This document shows positions 52,655 to 61,186 of a DNA stretch of 64,000 nt, piece by piece. Every line of letters begins with the position of its first letter. The first letter of the stretch is position 1. The stretch spans positions 62,001 through 126,000 of the forward strand of contig NZ_QXHU01000002.1 in assembly GCF_009663465.1 (NCBI RefSeq), given 5' to 3'. The DNA comes from Riemerella anatipestifer (lineage in GTDB: Bacteria > Bacteroidota > Bacteroidia > Flavobacteriales > Weeksellaceae). Under the pieces are notes generated by a model. That model searched no databases. It worked only from the letters and a program-made list of their open reading frames with translations, and was not told the origin of the DNA. The translations under genes and the position numbers were made by a program.

Positions 52655-52800
52655 ATAAGGGCGTATCCCTTTGCCTAGGTTATTCCCACGGCTAGGGTCG
52701 GGCTATCGCTTCTACTCCTCGGTCATTGCCGCTCCGCTTCGCTCCGCGGCTTCTTCCCTGTGGGGTATCCGCTCTATCCCTTACGCAGTAGGCGTTTATA
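52655..52800. repeat. GC-rich intergenic element with nested palindromes
   Basis: A patch far richer in G+C than its surroundings. It contains the palindrome-rich core GCCGCTCCGCTTCGCTCCGC (52728 onward, closing with GGC), GGGTCGGGCTATCGCT and, at the right end, CTATCCCTTACGC, which mirrors TAAGGGCG at the left end. No open frame. It resembles GC-rich intergenic repeats I remember from other Flavobacteriia, but only this one full copy is in the window, so repetition is not shown here. Confidence 0.45.
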
Positions 52801-52802
52801 CA

Positions 52803-52843
52803 AACAAAACCCCTCCGCTAGACTTTAAGGAAGGGATTTTGTA
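52803..52843 (-). terminator. Possible terminator after dsbD
   Basis: CAAAACCCCTCC can pair imperfectly with GGAAGGGATTTTG (two bulges). It lies just after the dsbD stop on the minus strand, with a modest T-rich tail. Confidence 0.4.
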
Positions 52844-52851
52844 TTTTTAAA

Positions 52852-54924
52852 TTACTTTTTATTTTTTTTGAACCAATTTACACCACATTCTAAGAATTGT
52901 TTAAACTCTTCTTTTGGCATATATCCAGAGACAGGTTTATTGATGACTTTTCCGTCAGGCGTTACCAATACATAATGGGGTTGAGAATTATTATTGAAAT
53001 TCACTTGTTGGAAAAGGCTCCAGCGGTCTCCTATTGTTTTCACTTTTTTCTTCTGACCGCCCCCCATATCTATTTTTATTTGTTCGTTTTCAGGAAGTTC
53101 TTCTTTATCATCTACATATAAGGACGCTAGGACAACTTCATTTTGTAAGATAGGCAAGATGTCAGGTTCAGACCATACGAACTCTTCCATTTTTCTACAG
53201 TTTTCACAACCATAGCCTGTAAAATCTATCAGTATAGGTTTGTTTACCTTTTTAGCTTGTTCCAGAGCTACGAAAAAGTCGTGTTCTGGGTGCATACCTA
53301 AGATGCCTTCTTGTTCGTTGTGTAAGTAGCTTACATTGATAGGAGGTAAAATGCCACTTAGTAGTTGTAATTTAGGTCTGTCCGAAGGTACAAGACCTTG
53401 AATTAGATAAATAACAAACCCAATCCCAAGTACTCCGAAAACCTTACGAGTGGTGGATATTTTGGCGTTTTTATCATCGTGCGGAAATCTTATTTTTCCA
53501 AATAGATATAATACAAGTCCTATGGTAATGATAATCCACAATACAATGAAAAGTTCTCGTTTTAATAAAAAAGTTTTGGATACAAGGTCGGCTTTAGAAA
53601 GGAATTTAAGAGCTAAGGCTAACTCTATAAAACCTAGTATTACTTTTACGGTATTCATCCAGCCACCAGACTTTGGCAAAGATTGTAACGCTTGAGGGAA
53701 CAATGCCAATGTACCGAATACAATGGCCCAAGACAGCCCGAAACCTGCTAAGGCAAAGGTGAGAAGCATTGGTACATCGCTAGAACCAGTAACGGCGCTA
53801 CCGAGTAAGCTACCAAGTATAGGTCCCGTACAAGAGAACGATACAATTACTAAAGTAAGAGCCATAAAGAAAATACCAATCAGTCCACCAGCTTCTTCTG
53901 CTTTGGAAGATTTGTTGGCAATCCAGCTTGGGAGTGTAATATCGTAATATCCAAAGAAGCTCAACGCAAAGAATAAGAATATCCCAAAGAAGAACAAGTT
54001 AAGCCAAACATTGGTAGAAATATCATTGAAGATATTCCCAGAAATGCCGTCTATAATATGGAAAGGGATACTTAATAAAATAAAAATTACTAAGATAAAT
54101 ATTCCATAAATAATGGCATCTCGTTTACCTTTAGCCTTATTGGTAGCTCCTTTGGTAAAGAATGAAACCGTGAGCGGAATCATAGGGAAAACGCAAGGCG
54201 TTAATAATGCAATAAGTCCTCCAATAAAGCCTAAAATAAGAATCCACCAGTTGCTAGAGCTTTCCTCTTCCGTAGCTATGCCACAGTCGGTAAGTGGTGC
54301 TTTAGGATTTAAAGATTCTACCTTTAGAGAATTTTCTCCTTGTAGTGCTTGTGTGGACGATGTTATATTTTCTGCCGAGGTTAGATTTGTATTTTGGTTT
54401 ACCGTGTCCTTAATAACCTCTTGTAATGGTGTTTGTTCATTTTCTTTAGAGTTGGTTTCTGTAAGATTAGCCTTAATTTTTTCCTCAAATTCTAAAGTGT
54501 TAGGAGCTAAACATACACGGTCATTACAAGTTTGATAAGTAATTTCTACGTTTACATTGGCAGGTTTGGAAGCGTCTTTTAGCTTAAATTTCTGTTTGAA
54601 TGTGGCTGTATTAGAGAAGTAAACAATCCTAGCACCAAAGGCTTCTGAAAATTCGTCGTGTTTTTTACCAATTTCTACAATTTTACCCACAGGAACTATA
54701 TTCGTCCCTGAAACTTTCATTTCAGTAGGAATACCACTGTCTTCGGGTAAATCTTTGGAGTAGATATGCCAACCATTTTCTAGGGTGGCGGTAAGGACAG
54801 CCTCATATTCTTGGTTGCCCAATTCATTAACTTTTAGTTTGAATTTTACGGGGTCTTTTATTTGGGCCGAGAAGCTTACGGCTAGCATAGTCCACCATAA
54901 AAGTAATAAGTGTCTCAGTTTCAT
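52852..54924 (-). CDS. dsbD: Thiol:disulfide interchange protein DsbD
   Basis: 690 residues. Signal peptide; periplasmic N-terminal domain with the cysteine pair in ITYQTCNDRVCLAPN (about residues 130-137); a transmembrane domain of about eight helices with the redox cysteines in LLTPCVFPMIPLTV (about 240) and SFSCTGPILGSLLG (about 365); and a C-terminal thioredoxin-like domain with GYGCENCRKMEEF (about 577). DsbD carries reducing power from cytoplasmic thioredoxin to periplasmic proteins. It starts 9 bases after tilS in the same direction, so they probably form an operon. Confidence 0.92.
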   Translation of the reverse strand: MKLRHLLLLWWTMLAVSFSAQIKDPVKFKLKVNELGNQEYEAVLTATLENGWHIYSKDLPEDSGIPTEMKVSGTNIVPVGKIVEIGKKHDEFSEAFGARIVYFSNTATFKQKFKLKDASKPANVNVEITYQTCNDRVCLAPNTLEFEEKIKANLTETNSKENEQTPLQEVIKDTVNQNTNLTSAENITSSTQALQGENSLKVESLNPKAPLTDCGIATEEESSSNWWILILGFIGGLIALLTPCVFPMIPLTVSFFTKGATNKAKGKRDAIIYGIFILVIFILLSIPFHIIDGISGNIFNDISTNVWLNLFFFGIFLFFALSFFGYYDITLPSWIANKSSKAEEAGGLIGIFFMALTLVIVSFSCTGPILGSLLGSAVTGSSDVPMLLTFALAGFGLSWAIVFGTLALFPQALQSLPKSGGWMNTVKVILGFIELALALKFLSKADLVSKTFLLKRELFIVLWIIITIGLVLYLFGKIRFPHDDKNAKISTTRKVFGVLGIGFVIYLIQGLVPSDRPKLQLLSGILPPINVSYLHNEQEGILGMHPEHDFFVALEQAKKVNKPILIDFTGYGCENCRKMEEFVWSEPDILPILQNEVVLASLYVDDKEELPENEQIKIDMGGGQKKKVKTIGDRWSLFQQVNFNNNSQPHYVLVTPDGKVINKPVSGYMPKEEFKQFLECGVNWFKKNKK

Positions 54925-54933
54925 AACTTTTTA

Positions 54934-56217
54934 TTATAAAATAATTTTGATGTTTTTTTCTGTTTTGTCGTTAGAGGCAAATCTGCCGTCTTGTCTCAAA
55001 GGTATAATGCCTAAAACACGATTTTCGTTATCACACAGCAACCAAATTTTTGATTTTGCTAAAATAGACAATTTTTCGTCTTTAAAAAATTTAGAAACCT
55101 TTTTTCTCCCTATCATTCCTTTTGGATAAAAGAAGTCGCCAGACTCTTTATGCCTTAATTTTAGAGGTAAAGAAATTTGTTCTGCATCAAAGTTCCATTC
55201 TAAAATCTCTTTTTTTTTGTAGGTTATCCATTGGTTTAAGTTTATTTCCTTGTTGTTAGGGAGCGTGATTTCTTCATCATTATTTGAAAGAGACTCCTTT
55301 TTACTAATAATAAGTTGTTCTCTATTGATGAGGCATCGGTATTCGTTGGAATAAAACGATTTCCCAGTTTCAGCCGTAAACATCTTACTAATTTCCGCTT
55401 TATTGCTAAATCCAAATTTATTGAGTATCTCAAACTGAATAAAGTCAGATTCCTTTTCTAAAGCGTGTCGGTCTATAATAGTTTCACTTTCAGTGCTTAT
55501 TGAAATTTCTTTTATTTTGTCTTTGATTTGTTGATTTATAAAGGATTTAGCTTTAGATAAAAAATCAATACTCTTTCTAAAATTATCCAAAAAATTAGGA
55601 TTGATTTCTTCTAGATTTGGAACTACGGAATGTCTTATCTTGTTTCTAAGATAATCTTGTTTTTGGTTAGATTTATCTTCTCTAAACGCTATTGAATGTG
55701 CTTCTGCAAAATGATAGATTTCCTCTTTGCTAAAATCTAGTAGAGGGCGTAAAATTTCGTTTTCGTTATTAGGAATACCCGCTAATCCTTTGATACCACT
55801 ACCTCTAGAAAGATTGATGATAAAGGTTTCTAGCTGGTCGTTTAAGTGGTGAGCAGTTACGAGGTAGCTCAGATTTCTAGTTTTCATAATATTTCTAAAG
55901 AACTGATACCTAAGCTCTCTTGCCCATAGCTGAATAGACCCCGAAGGTTTTTGGTCTTTTTCCGAAACAATGTAACAATGAAACGGAATATAATGCTTCT
56001 CGCAGAACTCTTGGACTAATGCAGCGTCTTTATCCGAATCTTCACCTCGCAACTTATAGTTGATGTGAGCAATTTCTATTTTAGCATCTATTTGAGTCAT
56101 CAGATGAGCCAATGCCATAGAATCTGCTCCGCCACTTACCGCTAATAGAAATTGATGTTTATCGTAGCTAGGTAGTAGCTCCTTTAGTTTGGTTTTAAAT
56201 AAATCCACAGAAATCAT
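54934..56217 (-). CDS. tilS: tRNA(Ile)-lysidine synthase
   Basis: Modifies the wobble C of the tRNA(Ile) CAU anticodon to lysidine so that it reads AUA. 427 residues from the ATG at 56217. An in-frame TTG at 56232 would overlap the -7 box, so I reject it. The PP-loop motif SGGADS is at residues 28-33 (LLAVSGGADSMALAHL), with HHLNDQLETFI (about 110) and the C-terminal TilS domain with KGMIGRKKVSKFF. Its predicted transcription start falls at or within a base or two of the ATG, suggesting a leaderless mRNA. Confidence 0.95.
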   Translation of the reverse strand: MISVDLFKTKLKELLPSYDKHQFLLAVSGGADSMALAHLMTQIDAKIEIAHINYKLRGEDSDKDAALVQEFCEKHYIPFHCYIVSEKDQKPSGSIQLWARELRYQFFRNIMKTRNLSYLVTAHHLNDQLETFIINLSRGSGIKGLAGIPNNENEILRPLLDFSKEEIYHFAEAHSIAFREDKSNQKQDYLRNKIRHSVVPNLEEINPNFLDNFRKSIDFLSKAKSFINQQIKDKIKEISISTESETIIDRHALEKESDFIQFEILNKFGFSNKAEISKMFTAETGKSFYSNEYRCLINREQLIISKKESLSNNDEEITLPNNKEINLNQWITYKKKEILEWNFDAEQISLPLKLRHKESGDFFYPKGMIGRKKVSKFFKDEKLSILAKSKIWLLCDNENRVLGIIPLRQDGRFASNDKTEKNIKIIL

Positions 56218-56221
56218 AGTC

Positions 56222-56229
56222 CAAAGATA
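56222..56229 (-). promoter_or_regulatory. -7 box of tilS
   Basis: Reads TATCTTTG on the minus strand, ending 4 bases before the ATG; implies a transcript starting at the ATG. Confidence 0.5.
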
Positions 56230-56278
56230 CAAGAAAATTAGGTAGTGAAGAAGTAAGTCTAAATCCGCTAAAACTTAG

Positions 56279-56286
56279 TATATTTG
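56279..56286 (+). promoter_or_regulatory. -7 box of the small lipoprotein gene
   Basis: TATATTTG ends 5 bases before the ATG at 56292, again implying little or no leader. Confidence 0.5.
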
Positions 56287-56291
56287 TGAGG

Positions 56292-56795
56292 ATGAAAAGA
56301 TACACCATTTTAATAACTTTACTGTTGGTATTTTCTTGTAGGAAGGAAGATGCTGAGGTACAGTATATAGACCAAACGATAGATATTTTTGTAAAAGATA
56401 CTTCGGGTAGAGATTTGCTTAATACCAATACTTCTCAAAATAGAGCTAGTTTCACTTTGAGTGATTTGGGAGGTGCGTATAGTTCGGTTAATCTATCCTC
56501 TGGTTTTTCTAGGAAGATGGGTGTAGATTCTATTTACTATATTCAATACATTTCTGGAGCAACTAGAAATTTGAAGGATTCGGTGTCTTCTAGTTTAAAG
56601 TACTATCAATCGGATATTGCGTTTAATTGGCAGAGAAAACTAACGGATTCAACTTCATCTTTAGAAATAGATACGATGAGAGTTATTTACTCTTGGCAGC
56701 CAAGTCTTTTTCAAGTAAAGGAAATTTTTTGGAATAATAATCAAGTTTTTTCTAAGCAAAGTCAGACGAGTAATGTTATTACAATCGTAAAATAA
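56292..56795 (+). CDS. Small lipoprotein of unknown function
   Basis: 167 residues from the ATG at 56292; an in-frame GTG at 56286 overlaps the -7 box. The signal MKRYTILITLLLVFSC ends in a lipobox, with C16 as the lipidated residue, followed by charged RKEDAEVQ. The rest is beta-rich (IDIFVKDTSGRDLLNTN, MRVIYSWQPSLFQVKEIFWNNNQ) without recognised motifs. Divergent from tilS and 48 bases before serS, which has its own promoter. Function unknown. Confidence 0.75.
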   Translation: MKRYTILITLLLVFSCRKEDAEVQYIDQTIDIFVKDTSGRDLLNTNTSQNRASFTLSDLGGAYSSVNLSSGFSRKMGVDSIYYIQYISGATRNLKDSVSSSLKYYQSDIAFNWQRKLTDSTSSLEIDTMRVIYSWQPSLFQVKEIFWNNNQVFSKQSQTSNVITIVK

Positions 56796-56799
56796 TGCT

Positions 56800-56807
56800 T
56801 ACTTTTG
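56800..56807 (+). promoter_or_regulatory. -7 box of serS
   Basis: TACTTTTG, 36 bases before the serS ATG. Confidence 0.45.
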
Positions 56808-56843
56808 TGGAATATATAAACTCCTTATTTTAAATAAATATCA

Positions 56844-58112
56844 ATGTTACAAGTTCAGTTTTTAAGAGAGCAAAAAAGCCGTGTTTTAGAAGGGCTTAAA
56901 AAGAGAAATTTTAAGGGGCTAGACCTTGTAGATGAGGCAATAGCGACTGATGACGAAAGAAAGAAAATACAGTATGAGTTAGATGAAAATCTAGCTCAAA
57001 TGAATAAAATATCCAAAGAGATAGGTCTTCTAATGAAGGAAGGGAAGAAGCAAGAAGCAGAGGAGGCTAAAACTAAAACAGGAGAGTTTAAGCAGAAATC
57101 ACAGGATTTGCAACAGTTGTTAAAAGAAAAAGAGGAGTCTCTACTGAATATTCTTTATCAAATCCCAAATATACCAGCAGATATTGTAAAAGCGGGTAGT
57201 TCGGCAGACGATAATGAGGTGGTGTATCAGTCTTGTGATACTTTTGAGATGGGAACAGAGGCTTTGCCACACTGGGAACTTGCTAAAAAATACAATCTAA
57301 TTGATTTTGAATTGGGTGTAAAGATAGCAGGGGCAGGTTTTCCTGTTTATTTAGGTAAAGGAGCTAGGCTACAAAGAGCATTAGTGCAGTTTTTTCTTGA
57401 TAAAAATACCGATGCAGGTTACCTAGAAGTAAACCCACCACATGTAGTAAATGAAGCATCGGGTTATGGCACAGGGCAACTTCCTGATAAAGAAGGACAA
57501 ATGTATTTTGTAAATGAGGATAATTTATACCTTATTCCTACAGCGGAAGTGCCTGTAACCAATATTTATAGAGATGTGATTTTGGAGGAGAAAAAACTTC
57601 CTATAAAGAATACCGCATTCTCTCAATGCTATAGAAGAGAAGCAGGAAGCTATGGTGCTGATGTGAGAGGACTTAACCGACTTCATCAGTTTGAAAAGGT
57701 AGAGGTAGTAAGACTAGAAAAGCCAGAAAACTCTTACGCAGCACTAGATGAGATGGTGTCTCATGTAAAGTCTATTTTAGAAGATTTGGGATTGCCATTT
57801 AGAATTTTGCGTTTATGCGGTGGTGATATGGGCTTTACTTCTGCGCTTACTTACGATTTTGAGGTTTGGAGTGCGGCTCAGCAGAGATGGTTGGAGGTAT
57901 CTTCGGTATCTAATTTTGAGAATTTCCAAGCTAATAGATTAAAATGTAGATATAAATCAGGAGATGATAAACCTCAGTTAGTACATACATTAAATGGTTC
58001 TGCGATGGCCTTACCTAGAGTAATGGCGGCTCTTTTAGAGAACAACCAAACGGAAGAAGGTATTAAAATTCCAGAAAAACTAAGAGCATATACAAGATTT
58101 GAGAGTATATAA
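56844..58112 (+). CDS. serS: Seryl-tRNA synthetase
   Basis: Charges tRNA(Ser). 422 residues: N-terminal coiled-coil arm (about residues 30-110, rich in K/E) that grips the long variable arm of tRNA(Ser), then the class II catalytic domain with motif 1 around residues 185-205 (GYLEVNPPHVVNE), motif 2 FSQCYRREAGSYGADVRGL (about 257) and motif 3 near the end (NGSAMALPRVMAALLEN). Ends with an intrinsic terminator. A standard housekeeping gene with no anomaly. Confidence 0.98.
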   Translation: MLQVQFLREQKSRVLEGLKKRNFKGLDLVDEAIATDDERKKIQYELDENLAQMNKISKEIGLLMKEGKKQEAEEAKTKTGEFKQKSQDLQQLLKEKEESLLNILYQIPNIPADIVKAGSSADDNEVVYQSCDTFEMGTEALPHWELAKKYNLIDFELGVKIAGAGFPVYLGKGARLQRALVQFFLDKNTDAGYLEVNPPHVVNEASGYGTGQLPDKEGQMYFVNEDNLYLIPTAEVPVTNIYRDVILEEKKLPIKNTAFSQCYRREAGSYGADVRGLNRLHQFEKVEVVRLEKPENSYAALDEMVSHVKSILEDLGLPFRILRLCGGDMGFTSALTYDFEVWSAAQQRWLEVSSVSNFENFQANRLKCRYKSGDDKPQLVHTLNGSAMALPRVMAALLENNQTEEGIKIPEKLRAYTRFESI

Positions 58113-58135
58113 ATATTAGCAGATTAGAAATTAAG

Positions 58136-58171
58136 CTAGGTTATTTTTATTAAAGGGTAACCTAGTTTTTT
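58136..58171 (+). terminator. Intrinsic terminator after serS
   Basis: CTAGGTTA pairs with TAACCTAG around a 14-nt loop, followed by TTTTTT. Confidence 0.75.
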
Positions 58172-58509
58172 AATGAGTTAAATAAATACATAAATAGTGT
58201 TTTAGTGTTGTCAGGCTTAAGGTATATAGATTATTGCTTAAGGCGATATACTTCTCTAAATTGTATAAGTTGAAAAATTTCAAAGTTTTTTATTTTTGGT
58301 AGAGGTGGGTTCACACAAGAAATATAGAATCACCTAAATTAAAAAGCTCTGTTACAATTTCAAAATATTTCTCCATTTTTCATCCTATTATTTTTTTAGT
58401 GTGAAGGCGATATTTGGGTAATATTTTTAATGAAAATCCTTATAAACGCACAGCTTATCACCTTTTGCGGAAGTATGCAAGTTTTTTGGGAAAATTTATT
58501 TTCAGAGGT
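58172..58509. other. Non-coding region between serS and the DUF6973-like gene
   Basis: No gene is recognised in about 340 bases. An imperfect direct repeat is visible: GGCTTAAGGTATATAG (from 58214) and TGCTTAAGGCGATATA (from 58235), with a third AAGGCGATAT near 58404. The region is otherwise AT-rich. It may hold decayed coding sequence or regulatory sites; I cannot tell. Confidence 0.4.
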
Positions 58510-59019
58510 CTATTCCTCCAAATAGACCAACCCTTCTCCAAAGTCCTCATCTAATTTCGTTATTAGCTTTGCATTATTAGCTTTAACTTTCAATTCTTCT
58601 ACAAAAAAAGAAGTTTCAAAAAACTGACGATGAATGCCCTGCAGTAAACTCATAAAATAATTTCTACCCACTTCATTATTGTGCAAATCCATTGCTTTTT
58701 CTAGTGGCTGGTTAGGGAAGAGTTCTTCGTGCAGATTGGTAAAAGTTTCACAAAACGCCAAAGCCTTCTGTGGAGAAGATACTTTACAACAATACATTAG
58801 CACCAAACAATTCCAAAAGGCGTGGCGAAAGGCATTCCCTTTACCATTAGTACCTGCGGTGGTAGGATATTTCTTTTGGGCAATTCTGTATGCCTTAAAA
58901 CTGGCATAGACAGCCAAAACAAAAAACACCGGTTGCCTTATAAACAGCCCTAATACCTGTAACATTTTTTGTAAAGACAATTGCTTAAAAGTATTAAAAA
59001 ATACTAATGTTGTTTTCAT
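58510..59019 (-). CDS. DUF6973-like membrane-associated protein
   Basis: 169 residues from the ATG at 59019 (MKTTLVFFNTFK...); a longer frame to 59076 would include the accD terminator. One hydrophobic helix lies near residues 20-42. The conserved-looking core is GNAFRHAFWNCLVLMYC (about residue 62), then FTNLHEELFPNQPLEKAMDLHNNEVGRNYF (about 93-122, given here as a continuous segment in two parts by function: the TNLHE helix and the MDLHNNEVGR motif). The repeated histidines and acidic residues suggest metal binding, but no activity is known to me. Confidence 0.65.
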   Translation of the reverse strand: MKTTLVFFNTFKQLSLQKMLQVLGLFIRQPVFFVLAVYASFKAYRIAQKKYPTTAGTNGKGNAFRHAFWNCLVLMYCCKVSSPQKALAFCETFTNLHEELFPNQPLEKAMDLHNNEVGRNYFMSLLQGIHRQFFETSFFVEELKVKANNAKLITKLDEDFGEGLVYLEE

Positions 59020-59035
59020 AAAATCTTTAAATATA

Positions 59036-59070
59036 AAAACCCCGTTAATTTTTGAAAAGTTAACGAGGTT
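59036..59070 (-). terminator. Intrinsic terminator after accD
   Basis: AACCCCGTTAA pairs with TTAACGAGGTT (one G-U on the minus-strand RNA) around an 11-nt loop, followed on the minus strand by a T-run. Confidence 0.75.
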
Positions 59071-59093
59071 TATCAAAAATATAAAATCTAATT

Positions 59094-59945
59094 CTATTTA
59101 TTCATTAGGAGATTCACGGTTTTAGAAATTAGCACTTTTGCTTCCTTTCTATTTACTATGAAATCTACAAAACCTTTTTCTTTCAAAAATTCCGAAGTTT
59201 GGAACCCCTCTGGCAAATCTCTCCCTATGGTTTCTCTGATAACTCTAGGTCCAGCAAAACCAATTAGCGCTCCTGGTTCTGCCATAATCACATCTGCCGT
59301 CATCGCAAACGAAGCTGTAATCCCACCAAAAGTAGGGTCGGTAAGATAAGCAATGTAAGGCAATCCTGCTTCCGAAAGATGCACAAGTTTGGCTTGTACC
59401 TTCGCCATTTGCATCAGAGAGTGTGCTGCCTCTTGCATTCTTGCACCTCCCGACTGGCAAATAAGCACGTATGGAAGTTTGTTCTTGATAGCATAATCTA
59501 TCGCTCGGGTAATTTTCTCCCCCATTACAGAACCTAAAGACCCTCCAATAAAGGCGAAATCCATACAAGAAACCACCATTTCTGTAGCGTTTACTTTACC
59601 TACTGCGTTTCGGATAGAGTCGTTAAGTTTAGTTTTAGCTTTGGCTTCTTTAAGGCGGTCGGTATAAGGTTTGGTGTCTTTAAATTTAAGAATATCCACA
59701 CTTTCTACCTTAGCGTCTAACTCTTTAAATTTACCTTCATCAAAAAGAATATCGTAATACTCTTTACTTCCTATCCTTACGTGGAAACCATCTTCTGGAG
59801 ATACAAACTGATTGGCTTTAAGCTCATCATATTCTATAATTTTTCCTGTGGGTGTTTTGTGCCAAAGCCCTTTAGGAATGTCCTTTTTTTCCTCTGTAGA
59901 AGTTGTAATATTTTTAGCTTTTCTTCTGAACCAATCAAATGCCAT
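59094..59945 (-). CDS. accD: Acetyl-CoA carboxylase carboxyltransferase subunit beta, zinc-finger-less
   Basis: Transfers the carboxyl group from carboxybiotin to acetyl-CoA, together with AccA. 283 residues, crotonase-like fold: [21 protein letters not shown] (about residues 125-145), [19 protein letters not shown], and [15 protein letters not shown] (about 225). The N-terminal zinc ribbon of most AccD proteins (two CxxC pairs) has lost all four cysteines: WHKTPTGK and FVSPEDGFH stand in their places. I recall the same in other Flavobacteriia. A hairpin leader precedes the gene. Confidence 0.95.
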   Translation of the reverse strand: MAFDWFRRKAKNITTSTEEKKDIPKGLWHKTPTGKIIEYDELKANQFVSPEDGFHVRIGSKEYYDILFDEGKFKELDAKVESVDILKFKDTKPYTDRLKEAKAKTKLNDSIRNAVGKVNATEMVVSCMDFAFIGGSLGSVMGEKITRAIDYAIKNKLPYVLICQSGGARMQEAAHSLMQMAKVQAKLVHLSEAGLPYIAYLTDPTFGGITASFAMTADVIMAEPGALIGFAGPRVIRETIGRDLPEGFQTSEFLKEKGFVDFIVNRKEAKVLISKTVNLLMNK

Positions 59946-59980
59946 AAGCGTTTTGTTTAAATTAAGTTTAATTTCATAGC

Positions 59981-60029
59981 ACCGTGTAGAAATGTGTATT
60001 TAACTATATCATTTGCACCTCTACACGGT
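59981..60029 (-). promoter_or_regulatory. Stem-loop in the accD leader
   Basis: ACCGTGTAGA (59981-59990) is a perfect 10-bp inverted repeat of TCTACACGGT (60020-60029), with a 29-nt loop that can add a GTG/CAC pairing. It lies between the -7 box at 60043-60050 and the accD ATG, starting about 9 bases after the predicted transcript start. No U-tract follows on the minus strand, so it is not a typical terminator. Confidence 0.55.
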
Positions 60030-60042
60030 AAAACTGATGTTG

Positions 60043-60050
60043 CAAAAATA
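60043..60050 (-). promoter_or_regulatory. -7 box of accD
   Basis: Reads TATTTTTG on the minus strand, just after the fbaA stop; implies a leader of about 90 nt. Confidence 0.5.
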
Positions 60051-60060
60051 CAAGATTTTT

Positions 60061-61131
60061 TTATTTCAATGTATTAACATTGTTTAAATCTTCGAATGCC
60101 TGTTCTAGACGGCTTCTGAAAGTTTCTTCTCCTTTTCTTAGCCAAACTCTAGGGTCGTAGAATTTCTTGTTAGGAGCATCATCGCCCTCTGGGTTTCCTA
60201 TTTGAGTTCTTAGATACTCCACTTTGTTTAGCATATAATCTCTAATACCTTCGGTGTAAGCGAACTGAAGGTCTGTATCAATATTCATTTTGATAACCCC
60301 ATAGTCTATCGCCTCTCTTATTTCTTCTAAGGAAGACCCAGACCCTCCGTGGAATACGAAGTTGATTGGCTTTTCTACTGTACCGAATTTCTCTTGTACA
60401 TATTTCTGTGAGTTCAATAAAATCTCTGGGGTTAATTTCACATTACCTGGCTTATACACACCGTGTACGTTACCAAATGCTGCTGCGATAGTGAACTTGT
60501 CAGAAATTTGCTTTAAGATTTCATAAGTATAAGCCACATCTTCTGGCTGAGTGTATAGTTTAGAGTTATCTACATCAGTATTATCTACCCCATCTTCTTC
60601 TCCTCCTGTAACGCCTATTTCTACCTCTAGTGTCATATCCATTTTAGCCATTCTTTCGAAATACTTAGCTGATATTTCTAAGTTTTCCTCTAATGTTTCT
60701 TCAGAAAGGTCTAACATATGAGAAGAGTAAAGCGACTTACCATTGGCTTTATAAAACGCCTCTCCTGCATCTAATAGACCATCTATCCAAGGTAATAACT
60801 TCTTAGCACAGTGGTCTGTATGAAGAATAACTGTAGCACCGTAAGCCTCTGCCAAAGTATGGATATGTTTAGCACCTGCTACTGCCCCTAAGATAGCCGC
60901 TTTTTGTCCGTCATTACTAAGACCTTTACCTGCGTTATACACCGCACCACCATTAGAAAACTGAATGATTACGGGTGCATTAAGCTTAGCCGCTGTCTCC
61001 ATAGTGGCGTTGATGTTACTAGAACCAATAACATTAACCGCTGGTAAAGCAAATTTATTTTCTTTAGCGTACTGAAAAATCTCGCTAACCATTGAACCTG
61101 TGGCAACTCCTGCCGGAAAAAGTTTACTCAT
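60061..61131 (-). CDS. fbaA: Class II fructose-bisphosphate aldolase
   Basis: Glycolytic/gluconeogenic aldolase using zinc instead of a Schiff base. 356 residues. Zinc and active-site motifs: ILHTDHCAKKLLPW (about residue 105), SSHMLDLSEETLEEN (about 145), VEIGVTGGEEDGVD (about 175), FGNVHGVYKPGNV (about 225) and FHGGSGSSLEEI (about 265). The length and the insert match the FbaA (class IIA) type. It stands between nadK and accD on the minus strand, with separate promoters likely for accD. Confidence 0.97.
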   Translation of the reverse strand: MSKLFPAGVATGSMVSEIFQYAKENKFALPAVNVIGSSNINATMETAAKLNAPVIIQFSNGGAVYNAGKGLSNDGQKAAILGAVAGAKHIHTLAEAYGATVILHTDHCAKKLLPWIDGLLDAGEAFYKANGKSLYSSHMLDLSEETLEENLEISAKYFERMAKMDMTLEVEIGVTGGEEDGVDNTDVDNSKLYTQPEDVAYTYEILKQISDKFTIAAAFGNVHGVYKPGNVKLTPEILLNSQKYVQEKFGTVEKPINFVFHGGSGSSLEEIREAIDYGVIKMNIDTDLQFAYTEGIRDYMLNKVEYLRTQIGNPEGDDAPNKKFYDPRVWLRKGEETFRSRLEQAFEDLNNVNTLK

Positions 61132-61186
61132 AGTGTAATGTTTTTACTTTTAATTACTGATTTATTTTTAATTACTTTTTAACTTG

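Noticed and set aside
54113-54535. 140-residue plus-strand frame inside dsbD
   Set aside because: Shadow of a gene with clear redox motifs; no independent features.
58172-58509. A small RNA gene in the gap after serS
   Set aside because: Only imperfect AAGGCGATA-like repeats and no convincing promoter-terminator pair after the serS terminator.
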